23,781 nucleotides of DNA, taken from Elusimicrobiota bacterium. GTDB taxonomy: Bacteria > Elusimicrobiota > Elusimicrobia > Elusimicrobiales > UBA9959. Below are positions 1 to 7,041 of this stretch, one piece after another. The notes beneath the pieces are model-generated. The model was not told the DNA's origin, searched no databases, and saw only the letters and a program-made list of their open reading frames with translations. The position numbers and the translations under genes were made by a program. How positions within the stretch are numbered: the first letter of the stretch is position 1; the number at the start of each line of letters is the position of its first letter. Location: contig DMES01000014.1 of the NCBI GenBank assembly GCA_003450815.1, positions 1 to 23,781 on the forward strand, in the 5' to 3' direction.

Positions 1-82
1 AATTATCTTAGCGGGGATGGGCCAAAGGACCTATGATGTATTTTTTCAGGCTGTACTCCCACCTTAAATGCCAATTATAAAT

Positions 83-114
83 CTTCCGCCCCCTTTTTGA
101 AAGGGGGCGGGAAG
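83..114 (-). terminator. Strong GC-rich hairpin downstream of the Met-rich gene
   Basis: Arms 88-95 and 101-108 pair perfectly around a 5-nt loop. One bulged base (109) then allows five more pairs (83-87 with 110-114). It lies 27 nt past the stop codon of the Met-rich gene on the minus strand, so it may end that transcript. The run after it on that strand is A/T-rich (AAGATTTATAATT) rather than a clean U-tract, so it could instead be a repeat or a processing hairpin. Bases 1-82 show nothing else I recognise. Confidence 0.45.
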
Positions 115-140
115 GTTAGGCCTGAAGTTGTCGGATTAGC

Positions 141-569
141 TTATTTCTTTTTTTCAAGCGGCGGTTTCTTTATCTCTTCACCCCGCATCGGACAGTTGGG
201 ATGCATCATGGGCATATTGCCGTCAGGCTGATTCTCGCCCATCATTTTCGCGTCGGAGCAGCGGGAATTCTTATGGCACATATTCTTGGCATGGCTGGCC
301 ACTCCGCAGAGGATTCCCAGCAGGCCTACAACAATAAACGCCCAGCCCAGCGTCTGCCCGGCTTTTTTTACGTAATTAGCGGTCTCTTTTGCAGCGTGCT
401 GTAGAACCCAGTAGCCAAGGGCCGCCAAAAGGGCGTAAAGCGCTATGGCCAGATGTGTCGGCATACCGCAATGCATGGCGCCGCTGCGCATGGCTCCGTG
501 CATCCCACCGGGCATTCCCATGGCCTGCGCGGCCATCGGCATCGCCAAAAGTATTGTTAATATTTTCAT
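141..569 (-). CDS. Small Met/His/Cys-rich membrane protein, possible metal binder
   Basis: I do not recognise the family. The 142-aa protein starts at the ATG at 569, six codons inside the longest reading frame, because AAGGAGG lies 7 nt upstream. Residues 1-16 look like a signal peptide ending A-Q-A. Met, His and Gly dominate residues 17-38 (GMPGGMHGAM and similar). Two hydrophobic segments follow (about 39-58 and 72-91). The C-terminal tail carries Cys98, Cys104 and Cys126 with Met-Met pairs (MPMMHPNCPM) and ends in a lysine-rich stretch. Clustered Met, His and Cys near membrane segments recall copper- or silver-handling proteins, but that role is inference. It stands alone between two hairpin-rich gaps and is probably transcribed by itself. 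Confidence 0.72.
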   Translation of the reverse strand: MKILTILLAMPMAAQAMGMPGGMHGAMRSGAMHCGMPTHLAIALYALLAALGYWVLQHAAKETANYVKKAGQTLGWAFIVVGLLGILCGVASHAKNMCHKNSRCSDAKMMGENQPDGNMPMMHPNCPMRGEEIKKPPLEKKK

Positions 570-624
570 AATGATCCTCCTTACCAACTGATATGGTTTA
601 GTTTACGATATTTTAGGCTAGCCT

Positions 625-646
625 GAAAACTTCAGTTGAAGTTTTC
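625..646. repeat. Near-perfect palindrome, CTGAAA/TTCAG type
   Basis: Arms 625-634 (GAAAACTTCA) and 637-646 (TGAAGTTTTC) are perfect reverse complements around GT. The element begins with CCTGAAA, like the larger palindrome at 9890-9922, so the two may be copies of one dispersed intergenic element. Confidence 0.6.
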
Positions 647-734
647 CCTTCGCGGAGCTCAGGTGCGCTTCGCGCGGCATACGCCCTCGCAAACTCTGCG
701 CGCAATGCGCTTGGTTTGCGACCCGCAAGGCGGG

Positions 735-796
735 GAATCCTGCATTTTTTTGTTCACCTGATTTATCTATGGAAACCAAGTTCAAATGCAGGATTC
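735..796. repeat. 13-bp inverted repeat with 36-nt spacer
   Basis: Arm 735-747 (GAATCCTGCATTT) is the exact reverse complement of arm 784-796. It lies 57 nt past the rsgA stop. No U-tract follows on either strand, so a simple intrinsic terminator is unlikely. It could be a structured RNA end or the remnant of a small non-autonomous element. Confidence 0.6.
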
Positions 797-852
797 AGGC
801 TTAGGTCAAAGTAACAATAGCGGCATGGTAAGCCTGTTGCCGGACGGGCTTA

Positions 853-1911
853 TCAGCTGTCTTTGAAAAAGTTTTTTATCGCCCTGGATAATTTTTTCGC
901 CCCGGCCTTGCGTTTAAGCTGTTCGGTCAGGCTAGCCCTTGCTTTCTGGTGCGCGGCTTCTTTTTTCATTTTAAGATAATTGGCATAGCGGGCCTGGGTC
1001 AGAATCCCCAAGTCCAATGCGGAGCGCACCGCGCAGCCGGGCTCTGTTTCATGGCCGCAGTTCGTAAATCGGCATTTAAGGGACAGGTCTTCTATCTCGC
1101 AAAAGGTTTCCTTAAAGCCGTCAGGCGCTTCCCAGGCTTCAAACTCTTTCATGCCGGGAGTATCTATAAGTAATGAGCCTCCCGCAAGGCGCAGCAGGCG
1201 CCTGGTGCTGGTGGTGTGCGTCCCTTTTGAATCGCTTTCCCTTACAGCGGAGGTTTTTTGTTTTTTTGCGCCCAGGTTGTTGATTATTGTGGATTTTCCT
1301 ACTCCGGAGGAGCCTATGAAGGCGATGGTGCGGCCTTTTGCCAGAAAAGGCTCGAGTTGCTCATAGCCGCGCAGCGAAACAGAGTCAAGAATTATCACCG
1401 GCACGCCGGGGGTCAGCAGAGAAGTTTCTTCCGCGCGCTTTGCGGCTTCGGGGCAGAGGTCCGCTTTGTTGAGTATTACCACGGGCGCCGCGCCGCTTTC
1501 CCAGGCCGCCGTTATAAACCGCTCTAATCGGCGCGGATTATAATTTGCGTCCAGACCTTGCACAATAAATACTGTGTCCGCGTTTGCCGCCACGGGCTGC
1601 TCGGTTTCTTCTTTATCAGTGGTCTTCCGGGAAATTTTGGATTTGCGCTTCAGCACAGCCTGTATGGGCAGTTTTTCCGCGCCCGGCTTGTCGGAGAGCA
1701 GCACCCAGTCGCCCACAACCGGCATTTCTCCGGTTGTGGCCGCCGTGTGCCTGAACCGTCCGGAAACAGAGGCCAGCGCTTCACCGCGCGCAAGGCCGAC
1801 CTCGTAACAGCCGGCGTATTCAGCCGTAATTCTGGCGGGGACCAGGCCGGGGCGCGCGGCCTCAAACTGCCTCTGGAAAAAATCGTTCCAACCGAGATCT
1901 TCAAGTTTCAT
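853..1911 (-). CDS. rsgA: Ribosome small-subunit GTPase RsgA
   Basis: A circularly permuted GTPase that helps late maturation of the 30S subunit and is stimulated by it. From the ATG at 1911 the protein has 352 aa. It shows an N-terminal OB-fold region (about 25-95), G4 NKAD (148-151), the P-loop GSSGVGKS (200-207), G3 DTPG (250-253), and a C-terminal zinc knuckle with Cys280, Cys285, His287 and Cys293 (CRFTNCGHETEPGC). G4 before G1 is the permutation typical of the family. The frame extends upstream to a TTG at 1929, but the ATG overlaps the pyk stop by one base (TAATG), which suggests translational coupling. No clear Shine-Dalgarno precedes it. Length is normal for RsgA. Confidence 0.95.
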   Translation of the reverse strand: MKLEDLGWNDFFQRQFEAARPGLVPARITAEYAGCYEVGLARGEALASVSGRFRHTAATTGEMPVVGDWVLLSDKPGAEKLPIQAVLKRKSKISRKTTDKEETEQPVAANADTVFIVQGLDANYNPRRLERFITAAWESGAAPVVILNKADLCPEAAKRAEETSLLTPGVPVIILDSVSLRGYEQLEPFLAKGRTIAFIGSSGVGKSTIINNLGAKKQKTSAVRESDSKGTHTTSTRRLLRLAGGSLLIDTPGMKEFEAWEAPDGFKETFCEIEDLSLKCRFTNCGHETEPGCAVRSALDLGILTQARYANYLKMKKEAAHQKARASLTEQLKRKAGAKKLSRAIKNFFKDS

Positions 1912-2957
1912 TAAAAATTTTTGCGGCAAAACTTTTTGCCATATTCCCCGCCGTTAATTTCGGTGTATTTTATTATCCGGTTCATCATGTCCACGGCTTC
2001 CGCCGGGTATTTCCCCGCGGCCGTTTCGGCGGAAAGCATTACATAGTCGGTGCCGTCCAGCACGGCGTTGGCTACATCGGATACTTCCGCCCTGGTGGGT
2101 ATCTGATGCTCGGTCATGGATTCAAGCATCTGGGTGGCGGTTATTACGGGTTTCCCGGATAAATTGCACTTTCTGATTATGCGCTTTTGCAGTATGGGCA
2201 CTTCCCAGACCGGGAACATTACGCCCATATCTCCGCGCGCCACCATCACTCCGTCCGCAGCTTCAATAATTTCATCCAGGTTCGCCAGTGCTTCGCGGGC
2301 CTCTATTTTTGCGATTATTTTGCAATCCGGCAGATGGGGTTTCACCAGACGGCGCACGGCCAGCACCTCGGCCTTTGAGCGTACGAAGGACTGGGCTATG
2401 TAATCGCAGCGTTCGCTCACGCCGAATTTAATGTCGGTGCGGTCCTCTTCTGAAAGCAGCGGGAAATCCAGGCTGGCCGTGGGAATATTTACGCCTTTGC
2501 GCTCCTTAAGCCGGCCTCCGGCAACCACGTCGCATTTAAGCGAGTCGCGGCCGGCGGCCTTGACTTCAAGGGCGATGTTGCCGTCGTCAATGTAGATAAA
2601 GCAGCCTTTTTTTATTACTTTAAGCGAACCGGTGTAGTCAAAAGGAATTTCGTCAGGTTTTGCGGTTGTCATGGCCTGGACTAAAACAACCGCCTGCTTT
2701 TTTTTCAGGTCAATAGGCGCTTTAAGCCGCCCTATTCTTATGCGGTTGCCTTTGAGGTCCTGCATAATGCGGATATGGCGGCGGTGTTTTTTGTTTAACC
2801 TGCGTATTATCCGCACATTGGCCGAGTGGGTTTCCGGCGTGCCGTGGGAAAAATTAAGGCGCACCACATCCAGCCCACAGGCCATCATCTGGCGCAGTAT
2901 GCCGGTTGCGGAACTGGCGGGGCCCAGGGTGGCTATAATTTTTGTTTTTGGGATCAT
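1911..2957 (-). CDS. pyk: Pyruvate kinase, short form without C-terminal domain
   Basis: Converts phosphoenolpyruvate and ADP to pyruvate and ATP. The 348-aa protein has the TIM-barrel A domain interrupted by a B domain (about 72-165). Visible active-site elements are RLNFSHG (33-39), the catalytic Lys217 and metal ligand Glu219 in AKIEAR, Asp243 in RGDMG (usually GDLG), and the TATQMLESM...PTRAE loop (273-290). It ends soon after the barrel (AETAAGKYPAEAVDMMNRII), whereas typical enzymes of about 470 residues continue with an allosteric C domain. The stop is clean, overlaps rsgA, and shows no frameshift, so this looks like a naturally short enzyme that should lack the usual effector site. 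The ATG at 2957 has no Shine-Dalgarno; a heptamer array occupies that place. Confidence 0.93.
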   Translation of the reverse strand: MIPKTKIIATLGPASSATGILRQMMACGLDVVRLNFSHGTPETHSANVRIIRRLNKKHRRHIRIMQDLKGNRIRIGRLKAPIDLKKKQAVVLVQAMTTAKPDEIPFDYTGSLKVIKKGCFIYIDDGNIALEVKAAGRDSLKCDVVAGGRLKERKGVNIPTASLDFPLLSEEDRTDIKFGVSERCDYIAQSFVRSKAEVLAVRRLVKPHLPDCKIIAKIEAREALANLDEIIEAADGVMVARGDMGVMFPVWEVPILQKRIIRKCNLSGKPVITATQMLESMTEHQIPTRAEVSDVANAVLDGTDYVMLSAETAAGKYPAEAVDMMNRIIKYTEINGGEYGKKFCRKNF

Positions 2958-2959
2958 AA

Positions 2960-2994
2960 AATTCAGAAGCCAGAAGTTAGTAGTCAGAATTCAG
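2960..2994. repeat. Heptamer array, AATTCAG type, upstream of pyk
   Basis: Five contiguous 7-nt units on the plus strand: AATTCAG, AAGCCAG, AAGTTAG, TAGTCAG, AATTCAG. Positions 2, 6 and 7 (A, A, G) are fixed; the others vary between two bases. The array lies directly before the pyk start codon and after the tal-pgi terminator. Confidence 0.75.
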
Positions 2995-2999
2995 AATAC

Positions 3000-3050
3000 A
3001 AAAAAACCGCCCTTGGAAAGCTTTGACGCTTTCCAGAAAAAGCGGTTTTT
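3000..3050 (-). terminator. Intrinsic terminator of the tal-pgi transcript
   Basis: Outer arms 3002-3010 and 3042-3050 (AAAAACCGC/GCGGTTTTT) and inner arms 3015-3021 and 3028-3034 (GGAAAGC/GCTTTCC) form a stacked hairpin 14 nt beyond the tal-pgi stop. On the minus strand it ends in GCGG followed by seven T. The same A/T-flanked stem could also work on the plus strand. Its position suggests pyk-rsgA need their own promoter or readthrough. Confidence 0.85.
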
Positions 3051-3063
3051 CCTGGGTTATTTT

Positions 3064-6000
3064 TTAAATAACTTTGCAGCGGCGTCTTTTGGAAACAAGA
3101 TATTCGCCGTTCTTCTTGTGCATCCTGGCCACAAGCTGGTGCGTGCCGGGAGTGAAATTATTCCAATCGTACCACCAGTAGCCCACAGAATGCCTGCAGC
3201 TCTGCCAGGGCTGGTCGTCTATGGAGATGTCCACGCCGCTGCAGACATGGGCGCCGATGCGCACGCTGTAGTGCCTTGAAGTTATGTTTTCAAGGGTTTT
3301 CGGATGGTCAATGACCACATACTCGTCAGAGTTGGTCAGGCGTGTTTTCGTGTTGTTTTTTGTGTTAGTCGCTTTTATCGCTACTTTAGGCATTTCTCTC
3401 TCCTCACCTTCGGTTTTCTTGCTGTTTGGGTTTTCAGCCGGTTTTCCCACTTTTGACATTCTTTCGCTCAGGTAACTTAAAGATTTGGCTAGCGGATGTT
3501 TAAGGTGAAGCCTTAACACACGCCTGTTTTTTGAATCAAGGGCCTGGAAATCCCCAATTGCCTGCGCCATTTCAAGCTGCCAGAAAGTGTATTTTTCCCC
3601 TGCTATACTTATATCTTTTTGCGCCTGGCTTGTCAAGATGATAAAAAAGGCGTTGTCGGGGCCGCCTTTATGCAGCTGGCCGGAGGAGTGCAGGTATCTG
3701 GGGCCATAGCTCATCAGGGTGGCCGAAGAGGTGTAGGTTTTAAAGCTTTCCCTCAGTTTTGTAAGTTCCGCTGTTACCGCGGGGGTTTTGGGCAGATAGG
3801 CCAGCAGGCCGATATACTCCTTCTCCTTCAGGGCTGAAAAAAGGCACCAGAAGATATCGTCGTATTTGGCGATACAATTTTCGCCGTCCGCGGTTTGAAG
3901 CGCTTTTGAAACGAATACCGAGAGCCTGTCGCTTGAAAAGTCCGGTTTGGGCGTTGGTATCTTCCCTCCTGACGAGATCCTGTCGAGCGTGTTCAGGGTA
4001 AGGATTTTAGCCTCCTGTACATTAGGCTGGTCAAAGGGGTTGATGGCAAGCACGGCGCCGGCGGCCGCTGTGGCCGTTTCCCAGCGGAAGAATTCCCCCC
4101 CCAGGTCGTAGGGATCGTTGATGACGATTTCGTAGACCGGGTGCCCCGCCGTTTTGAGTTCCTCAAGCCTGGCTTCCGTTTCCGGCTCGCTTACGGAGGC
4201 AAGACAGGTGCGTACGAAAAACCTGTCGTTCTGGTACTTATCGGGTTCTGAAAGTTCCTCCTGGCAGACCGGCACCACGCCCTTGCCTTCCTTGCCGGTG
4301 CTCTCGGCCACAAGCTGCTCCACCCACAAGCCGAATGTTTCAAGCTTTTTCGGCATGACAAGGGTAAGCTTGTCTTTTCCCTGAAGTGAAAGCGCCCCCA
4401 TAAGGGCGCCCAAAAGAGCGCCGGGGTTTTTTGTTATTTCAGTAGTCTTGCAGAGATTCGCCGTGTTTATAGCACGCTGCAAAAGCTTCCGTATATCGGC
4501 GCCGCAAAGCGCCGCCGGCACCAGGCCGAAATAGGACAGGGCAGAAAATCTGCCGCCGATATCTGAGGGATTAATGAAAATTTTGCGGAATTTCTTATCT
4601 TTTGCCAGCTTTTCAAGGCCCGTGTTCTTATCTGTGATAGCTATAAACTGCAGGCCGGGCCTGGGCGTTTTGCTTTTTTTAAGGAGTTCCCAGAAGTATC
4701 GGAACTGGCTTGAAGGTTCTATAGTGCCGCCGGATTTGCTGGCAAAGATGAACAGCGTTTTTTTAAGGTTTATCTCTTCGCGTGCCAGAGCTATCTGGCC
4801 GGGGTCCGTGGTATCAAGCACTATAAGTTTAGGGTACGCAGGATTCTGGAATACGCTGCACAACACTTCCGGAGCCAGGCTTGAGCCGCCCATGCCCATA
4901 AGCACAGCGTGGGTAAAACCTTCGCGGCGTATCTCAAGCGCGAAGCTCTCTATTTCGCGCGTTTTTTCCAGCATCTTGAATGGGATATCCAGCCAGCCAA
5001 GAGCGCCGGCTATCTGCTTTTTGTGCGCCGTGTCTTTTTTCCAGAGTTCAGGGTCCTTCAACCAGAGGCGGCCGGCAAAATTGGAATCTGAAAGCGTTTT
5101 TAGCGTTTCCGAGAAATCGCCGGCGGGCAGTTCGCTTTTCTGTGAGGATTGCACCCCGTAGGCTATAGCGGCTTTTCGCTTTTCCTCAATGTTTGAGATG
5201 ACTGAATTGTAGGCGCGTTCAAATTGCTCCAACCCGTCTGTTTCAAGCTTGTCAAAAACATTTTCCGGATTAATCCCAAGCCCCTTCAGCGAAGCCATCC
5301 GCCGTTTTGCTGCCGCTATGCGCTGTTCCAGCGGTTCGGTTGCGGCATGGCCGTGGTCAAGCCAGGCCTCAAGCGCAGACTCCGGCAGAGTGTTTACCGA
5401 ACCGTCAAGGGCCAGTTCGTCGGCGTACAGGGTATCTTTGTAGGCCGGATTTTTTACTCCGGTGGAGGCCCAGAGAATCCGCTGCCGGGCCGCTCCGGCG
5501 GCTTCAAGCTCCCGGAAAAGCGGGCCTGAAAAAAGCAGGAGATAAGTTTCGTAGGCCGTGAGCGAGGCGCTAACGGCTATTTTTCCCTTCAGCGCGGCCG
5601 CGGCCGATTTTCTACCCGGCGCTGTGGTTTCGTCAAGAAGGCGGTCCATGGCGGTGTCTATGCGGCTCACAAAAAAACTGGCCACCGAGACAACACCCGC
5701 AAGCGGGAGGCCGTTGTTCCTGCGCCAGACCATGGCTTCAAGGTAGGTTCTGGCGGTTTTCTCGTAGCGTCTGGTGGAAAAAATGAGAGTGAAATTTACA
5801 TTCACGCCTTTTTTAAGGAGCGCCAGCCCGGCTATAAGTCCCTCCGGGGTAGCCGGCACCTTTATCATGGCGTTTTTTCTGCCTATCTTCTCAAAGAGTC
5901 GTTCGGCTTCAAGCTCCGTGGCTTCGGCGTCGCGCGCGAGCAGCGGTGAGACTTCCATGCTGACAAAACCTTCGGCGCCGCCGGAATTGGCGTGTATTTC

Positions 6001-6276
6001 CCTGAAAACATCAGCCGCGCGCTGTATATCCTCCACCGTAAGGGCTTCGTAAATTTCCGGCGCGTTGGCGTTGTTCGCGACCAGAGCGTTCAGGGTCGCT
6101 TCGTAGGAGGTGGACTGTAAAATAGCTTTTTCAAAAATTGAGGGGTTTGAGGTCAGGCCCTTTATGCCGGAGCCGGCTATAAGCTTAGACAGATCTCCGC
6201 TGAGCACCATGTCCCGCCTTATATTGTCAAGCCAGAGGCTCTGTCTGGTTATTTTTGTGTTTGCGCTTGATTCCAT
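3064..6276 (-). CDS. tal-pgi: Transaldolase/glucose-6-phosphate isomerase fusion with extra C-terminal domain
   Basis: A 1070-aa cytosolic bifunctional enzyme. Residues 1-370 are transaldolase: LTSNPSIF (41-48) and the Schiff-base Lys139 in MIKVPAT. Residues about 385-935 are glucose-6-phosphate isomerase: GMGGSSLAPE (461-470), SKSGGTIEP (513-521), GGRFSAL (574-580), catalytic Glu658 in VAESTGKEGKG, and QLHKGG (867-872). Tal-Pgi fusions are known in several phyla. A hydrophilic linker (940-980) leads to a third module (985-1070) rich in Trp, Tyr and Cys (RIGAHVCSG, GYWWYDW, CRHSVG) that neither enzyme has. I cannot name it; a beta-sandwich or carbohydrate-binding fold is a guess. The start has GGGGGA upstream. 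It follows rpiB, placing non-oxidative pentose phosphate steps together. Confidence 0.95.
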   Translation of the reverse strand: MESSANTKITRQSLWLDNIRRDMVLSGDLSKLIAGSGIKGLTSNPSIFEKAILQSTSYEATLNALVANNANAPEIYEALTVEDIQRAADVFREIHANSGGAEGFVSMEVSPLLARDAEATELEAERLFEKIGRKNAMIKVPATPEGLIAGLALLKKGVNVNFTLIFSTRRYEKTARTYLEAMVWRRNNGLPLAGVVSVASFFVSRIDTAMDRLLDETTAPGRKSAAAALKGKIAVSASLTAYETYLLLFSGPLFRELEAAGAARQRILWASTGVKNPAYKDTLYADELALDGSVNTLPESALEAWLDHGHAATEPLEQRIAAAKRRMASLKGLGINPENVFDKLETDGLEQFERAYNSVISNIEEKRKAAIAYGVQSSQKSELPAGDFSETLKTLSDSNFAGRLWLKDPELWKKDTAHKKQIAGALGWLDIPFKMLEKTREIESFALEIRREGFTHAVLMGMGGSSLAPEVLCSVFQNPAYPKLIVLDTTDPGQIALAREEINLKKTLFIFASKSGGTIEPSSQFRYFWELLKKSKTPRPGLQFIAITDKNTGLEKLAKDKKFRKIFINPSDIGGRFSALSYFGLVPAALCGADIRKLLQRAINTANLCKTTEITKNPGALLGALMGALSLQGKDKLTLVMPKKLETFGLWVEQLVAESTGKEGKGVVPVCQEELSEPDKYQNDRFFVRTCLASVSEPETEARLEELKTAGHPVYEIVINDPYDLGGEFFRWETATAAAGAVLAINPFDQPNVQEAKILTLNTLDRISSGGKIPTPKPDFSSDRLSVFVSKALQTADGENCIAKYDDIFWCLFSALKEKEYIGLLAYLPKTPAVTAELTKLRESFKTYTSSATLMSYGPRYLHSSGQLHKGGPDNAFFIILTSQAQKDISIAGEKYTFWQLEMAQAIGDFQALDSKNRRVLRLHLKHPLAKSLSYLSERMSKVGKPAENPNSKKTEGEEREMPKVAIKATNTKNNTKTRLTNSDEYVVIDHPKTLENITSRHYSVRIGAHVCSGVDISIDDQPWQSCRHSVGYWWYDWNNFTPGTHQLVARMHKKNGEYLVSKRRRCKVI

Positions 6277-6290
6277 ATGTCCCCCTGTTT

Positions 6291-6390
6291 AGCGCTGAAG
6301 AGCTGAAGCTCTGAAGCGCTTAAGTTCTGGAGAGCTGAAGAAAAATACTTTTCAGAATTCCTAGCCTTCAGCTCTTCAGCGCTTCGGCTC
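6291..6390. repeat. Octamer array GAAGNNCT in inverted arms
   Basis: From 6297 the plus strand reads GAAGAGCT, GAAGCTCT, GAAGCGCT, TAAGTTCT, GGAGAGCT, GAAG: an 8-nt period with a variable central dinucleotide. The same unit returns inverted at 6361-6388 (reverse complement GAAGCGCT, GAAGAGCT, GAAGGCTA), so the RNA could fold into a long imperfect hairpin around a GAATTC-containing spacer. The right arm runs into the last codons and stop of rpiB. Confidence 0.8.
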
Positions 6391-6831
6391 TTTTTCAAAT
6401 GCGGCTATTTTTTCAAGCCGGCGCTTGTGTCTTTCCTCTCCGGAGAACTTCGCGGAAAGGTAGGCTCTGGTCACATCGGCCGCGAGCTCCACGCCGATTA
6501 CGCGCGAACCCAGGCATAAAATATTTATATCGTCATGTTCCACGCCCTGCCGGGCGGAATAGGTATCGTGGCAAAGTCCGGCGCGCACTCCGGAAAATTT
6601 ATTGGCGGCGACACAGGCACCAACGCCGCTGCCGCATACCACAAGCGCCCGCTCGGAGCGGCCGGCTTTTATCTCCTGAGCGGCTTTTGCCGCGAAGTCG
6701 GGGTAATCCACCGGCTTTGAGGCGGAATCCGTTCCCAGGTCGTTCACTTCGTGTCCCAGGCCTTTTATCAGACCTTTTAAAGCCTCTTTAAGTTCAAATC
6801 CGGCATGGTCGCTTGCAATGGCAATTTTCAC
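6376..6831 (-). CDS. rpiB: Ribose-5-phosphate isomerase B
   Basis: Interconverts ribose-5-phosphate and ribulose-5-phosphate. The 151-aa protein matches the RpiB/LacA family in length. It shows SDHAGF (7-12), Cys66 in VVCGSGVGAC (the catalytic cysteine position of E. coli RpiB), His99 in EHDD, Arg110 in LGSRVIG, and the C-terminal KRRLEKIAAFE helix. The usual RxHNNAN segment reads VEHDDIN here, a mild departure. The start is GTG at 6831 with GGAGG five bases upstream. It is the first gene of the minus-strand run leading into tal-pgi 100 nt downstream. Its last five codons lie in an octamer array, so the C-terminal KEPKR may be repeat-derived. Confidence 0.95.
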   Translation of the reverse strand: MKIAIASDHAGFELKEALKGLIKGLGHEVNDLGTDSASKPVDYPDFAAKAAQEIKAGRSERALVVCGSGVGACVAANKFSGVRAGLCHDTYSARQGVEHDDINILCLGSRVIGVELAADVTRAYLSAKFSGEERHKRRLEKIAAFEKEPKR

Positions 6832-6852
6832 ATTATCCTCCGCATTGATACC

Positions 6853-6867
6853 TGATAAATTTTATCA
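6853..6867. promoter_or_regulatory. 15-bp palindrome in the rpiB leader
   Basis: TGATAAA (6853-6859) and TTTATCA (6861-6867) are perfect reverse complements around one base, about 21 bp upstream of the rpiB start. The position suits a repressor operator overlapping the promoter or leader. AT-rich TATAAA/TAAAAT words just upstream on the minus strand could serve as a -10 element. No regulator can be named. Confidence 0.4.
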
Positions 6868-6935
6868 TTTTATAGCGGAGTGTTTAGCTTAGGCGGGCGT
6901 GTGGAGGAAGGTTAGGGCCCTTAGAGCCTTTTTGT

Positions 6936-6941
6936 TATAAT
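6936..6941 (+). promoter_or_regulatory. Candidate -10 element for the receiver/kinase gene
   Basis: A perfect TATAAT lies about 100 bp upstream of the start at 7042. The best -35 match at the right spacing (TTAGGG, 6912-6917) is poor, so only the -10 is supported. Confidence 0.45.
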
Positions 6942-7041
6942 AGCTTTCAAATCATACTAAAGGATGAATTTGTCTGCCTCAGGGTGCGAAAATATACCTT
7001 AAATAAATACAAGTTACCGGTTCAAGGGGGCGGCTTAGAAT

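Larger units (their letters stand above)
570..852. other. 283-bp gap with two inverted repeats
   Basis: The gap lies between the Met-rich gene and the end of rsgA, both on the minus strand, so it must hold the promoter of the former and the end of the latter transcript. I see no ORF worth calling and no convincing promoter. It contains a 22-bp near-palindrome at 625-646 and a wide inverted repeat at 735-796, each listed separately. The stretch 650-735 is rich in GCGC/CGCG words. Confidence 0.6.

Noticed and set aside
735..796. Insertion-sequence remnant
   Set aside because: The inverted repeats are only 36 nt apart, no transposase remnant is visible, and no target-site duplication was found.
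1912..1929. TTG start of rsgA at 1929
   Set aside because: It is a poor start inside pyk; the ATG at 1911 overlaps the pyk stop and gives the usual RsgA N-terminus.
2960..2994. CRISPR-like array, also considered for the other short arrays
   Set aside because: Units are 7 or 8 nt and contiguous, with no spacers, and no cas gene is in the window.
3284..6292. Many plus-strand reading frames opposite tal-pgi and elsewhere
   Set aside because: They are shadows of real minus-strand genes; none has a ribosome site plus a recognisable motif.
6964..7002. Twelve-codon leader peptide before the receiver/kinase gene
   Set aside because: The only ribosome-site candidate (AAAGG) is adjacent to the ATG, the peptide has no run of a regulatory amino acid and no terminator-like hairpin follows.
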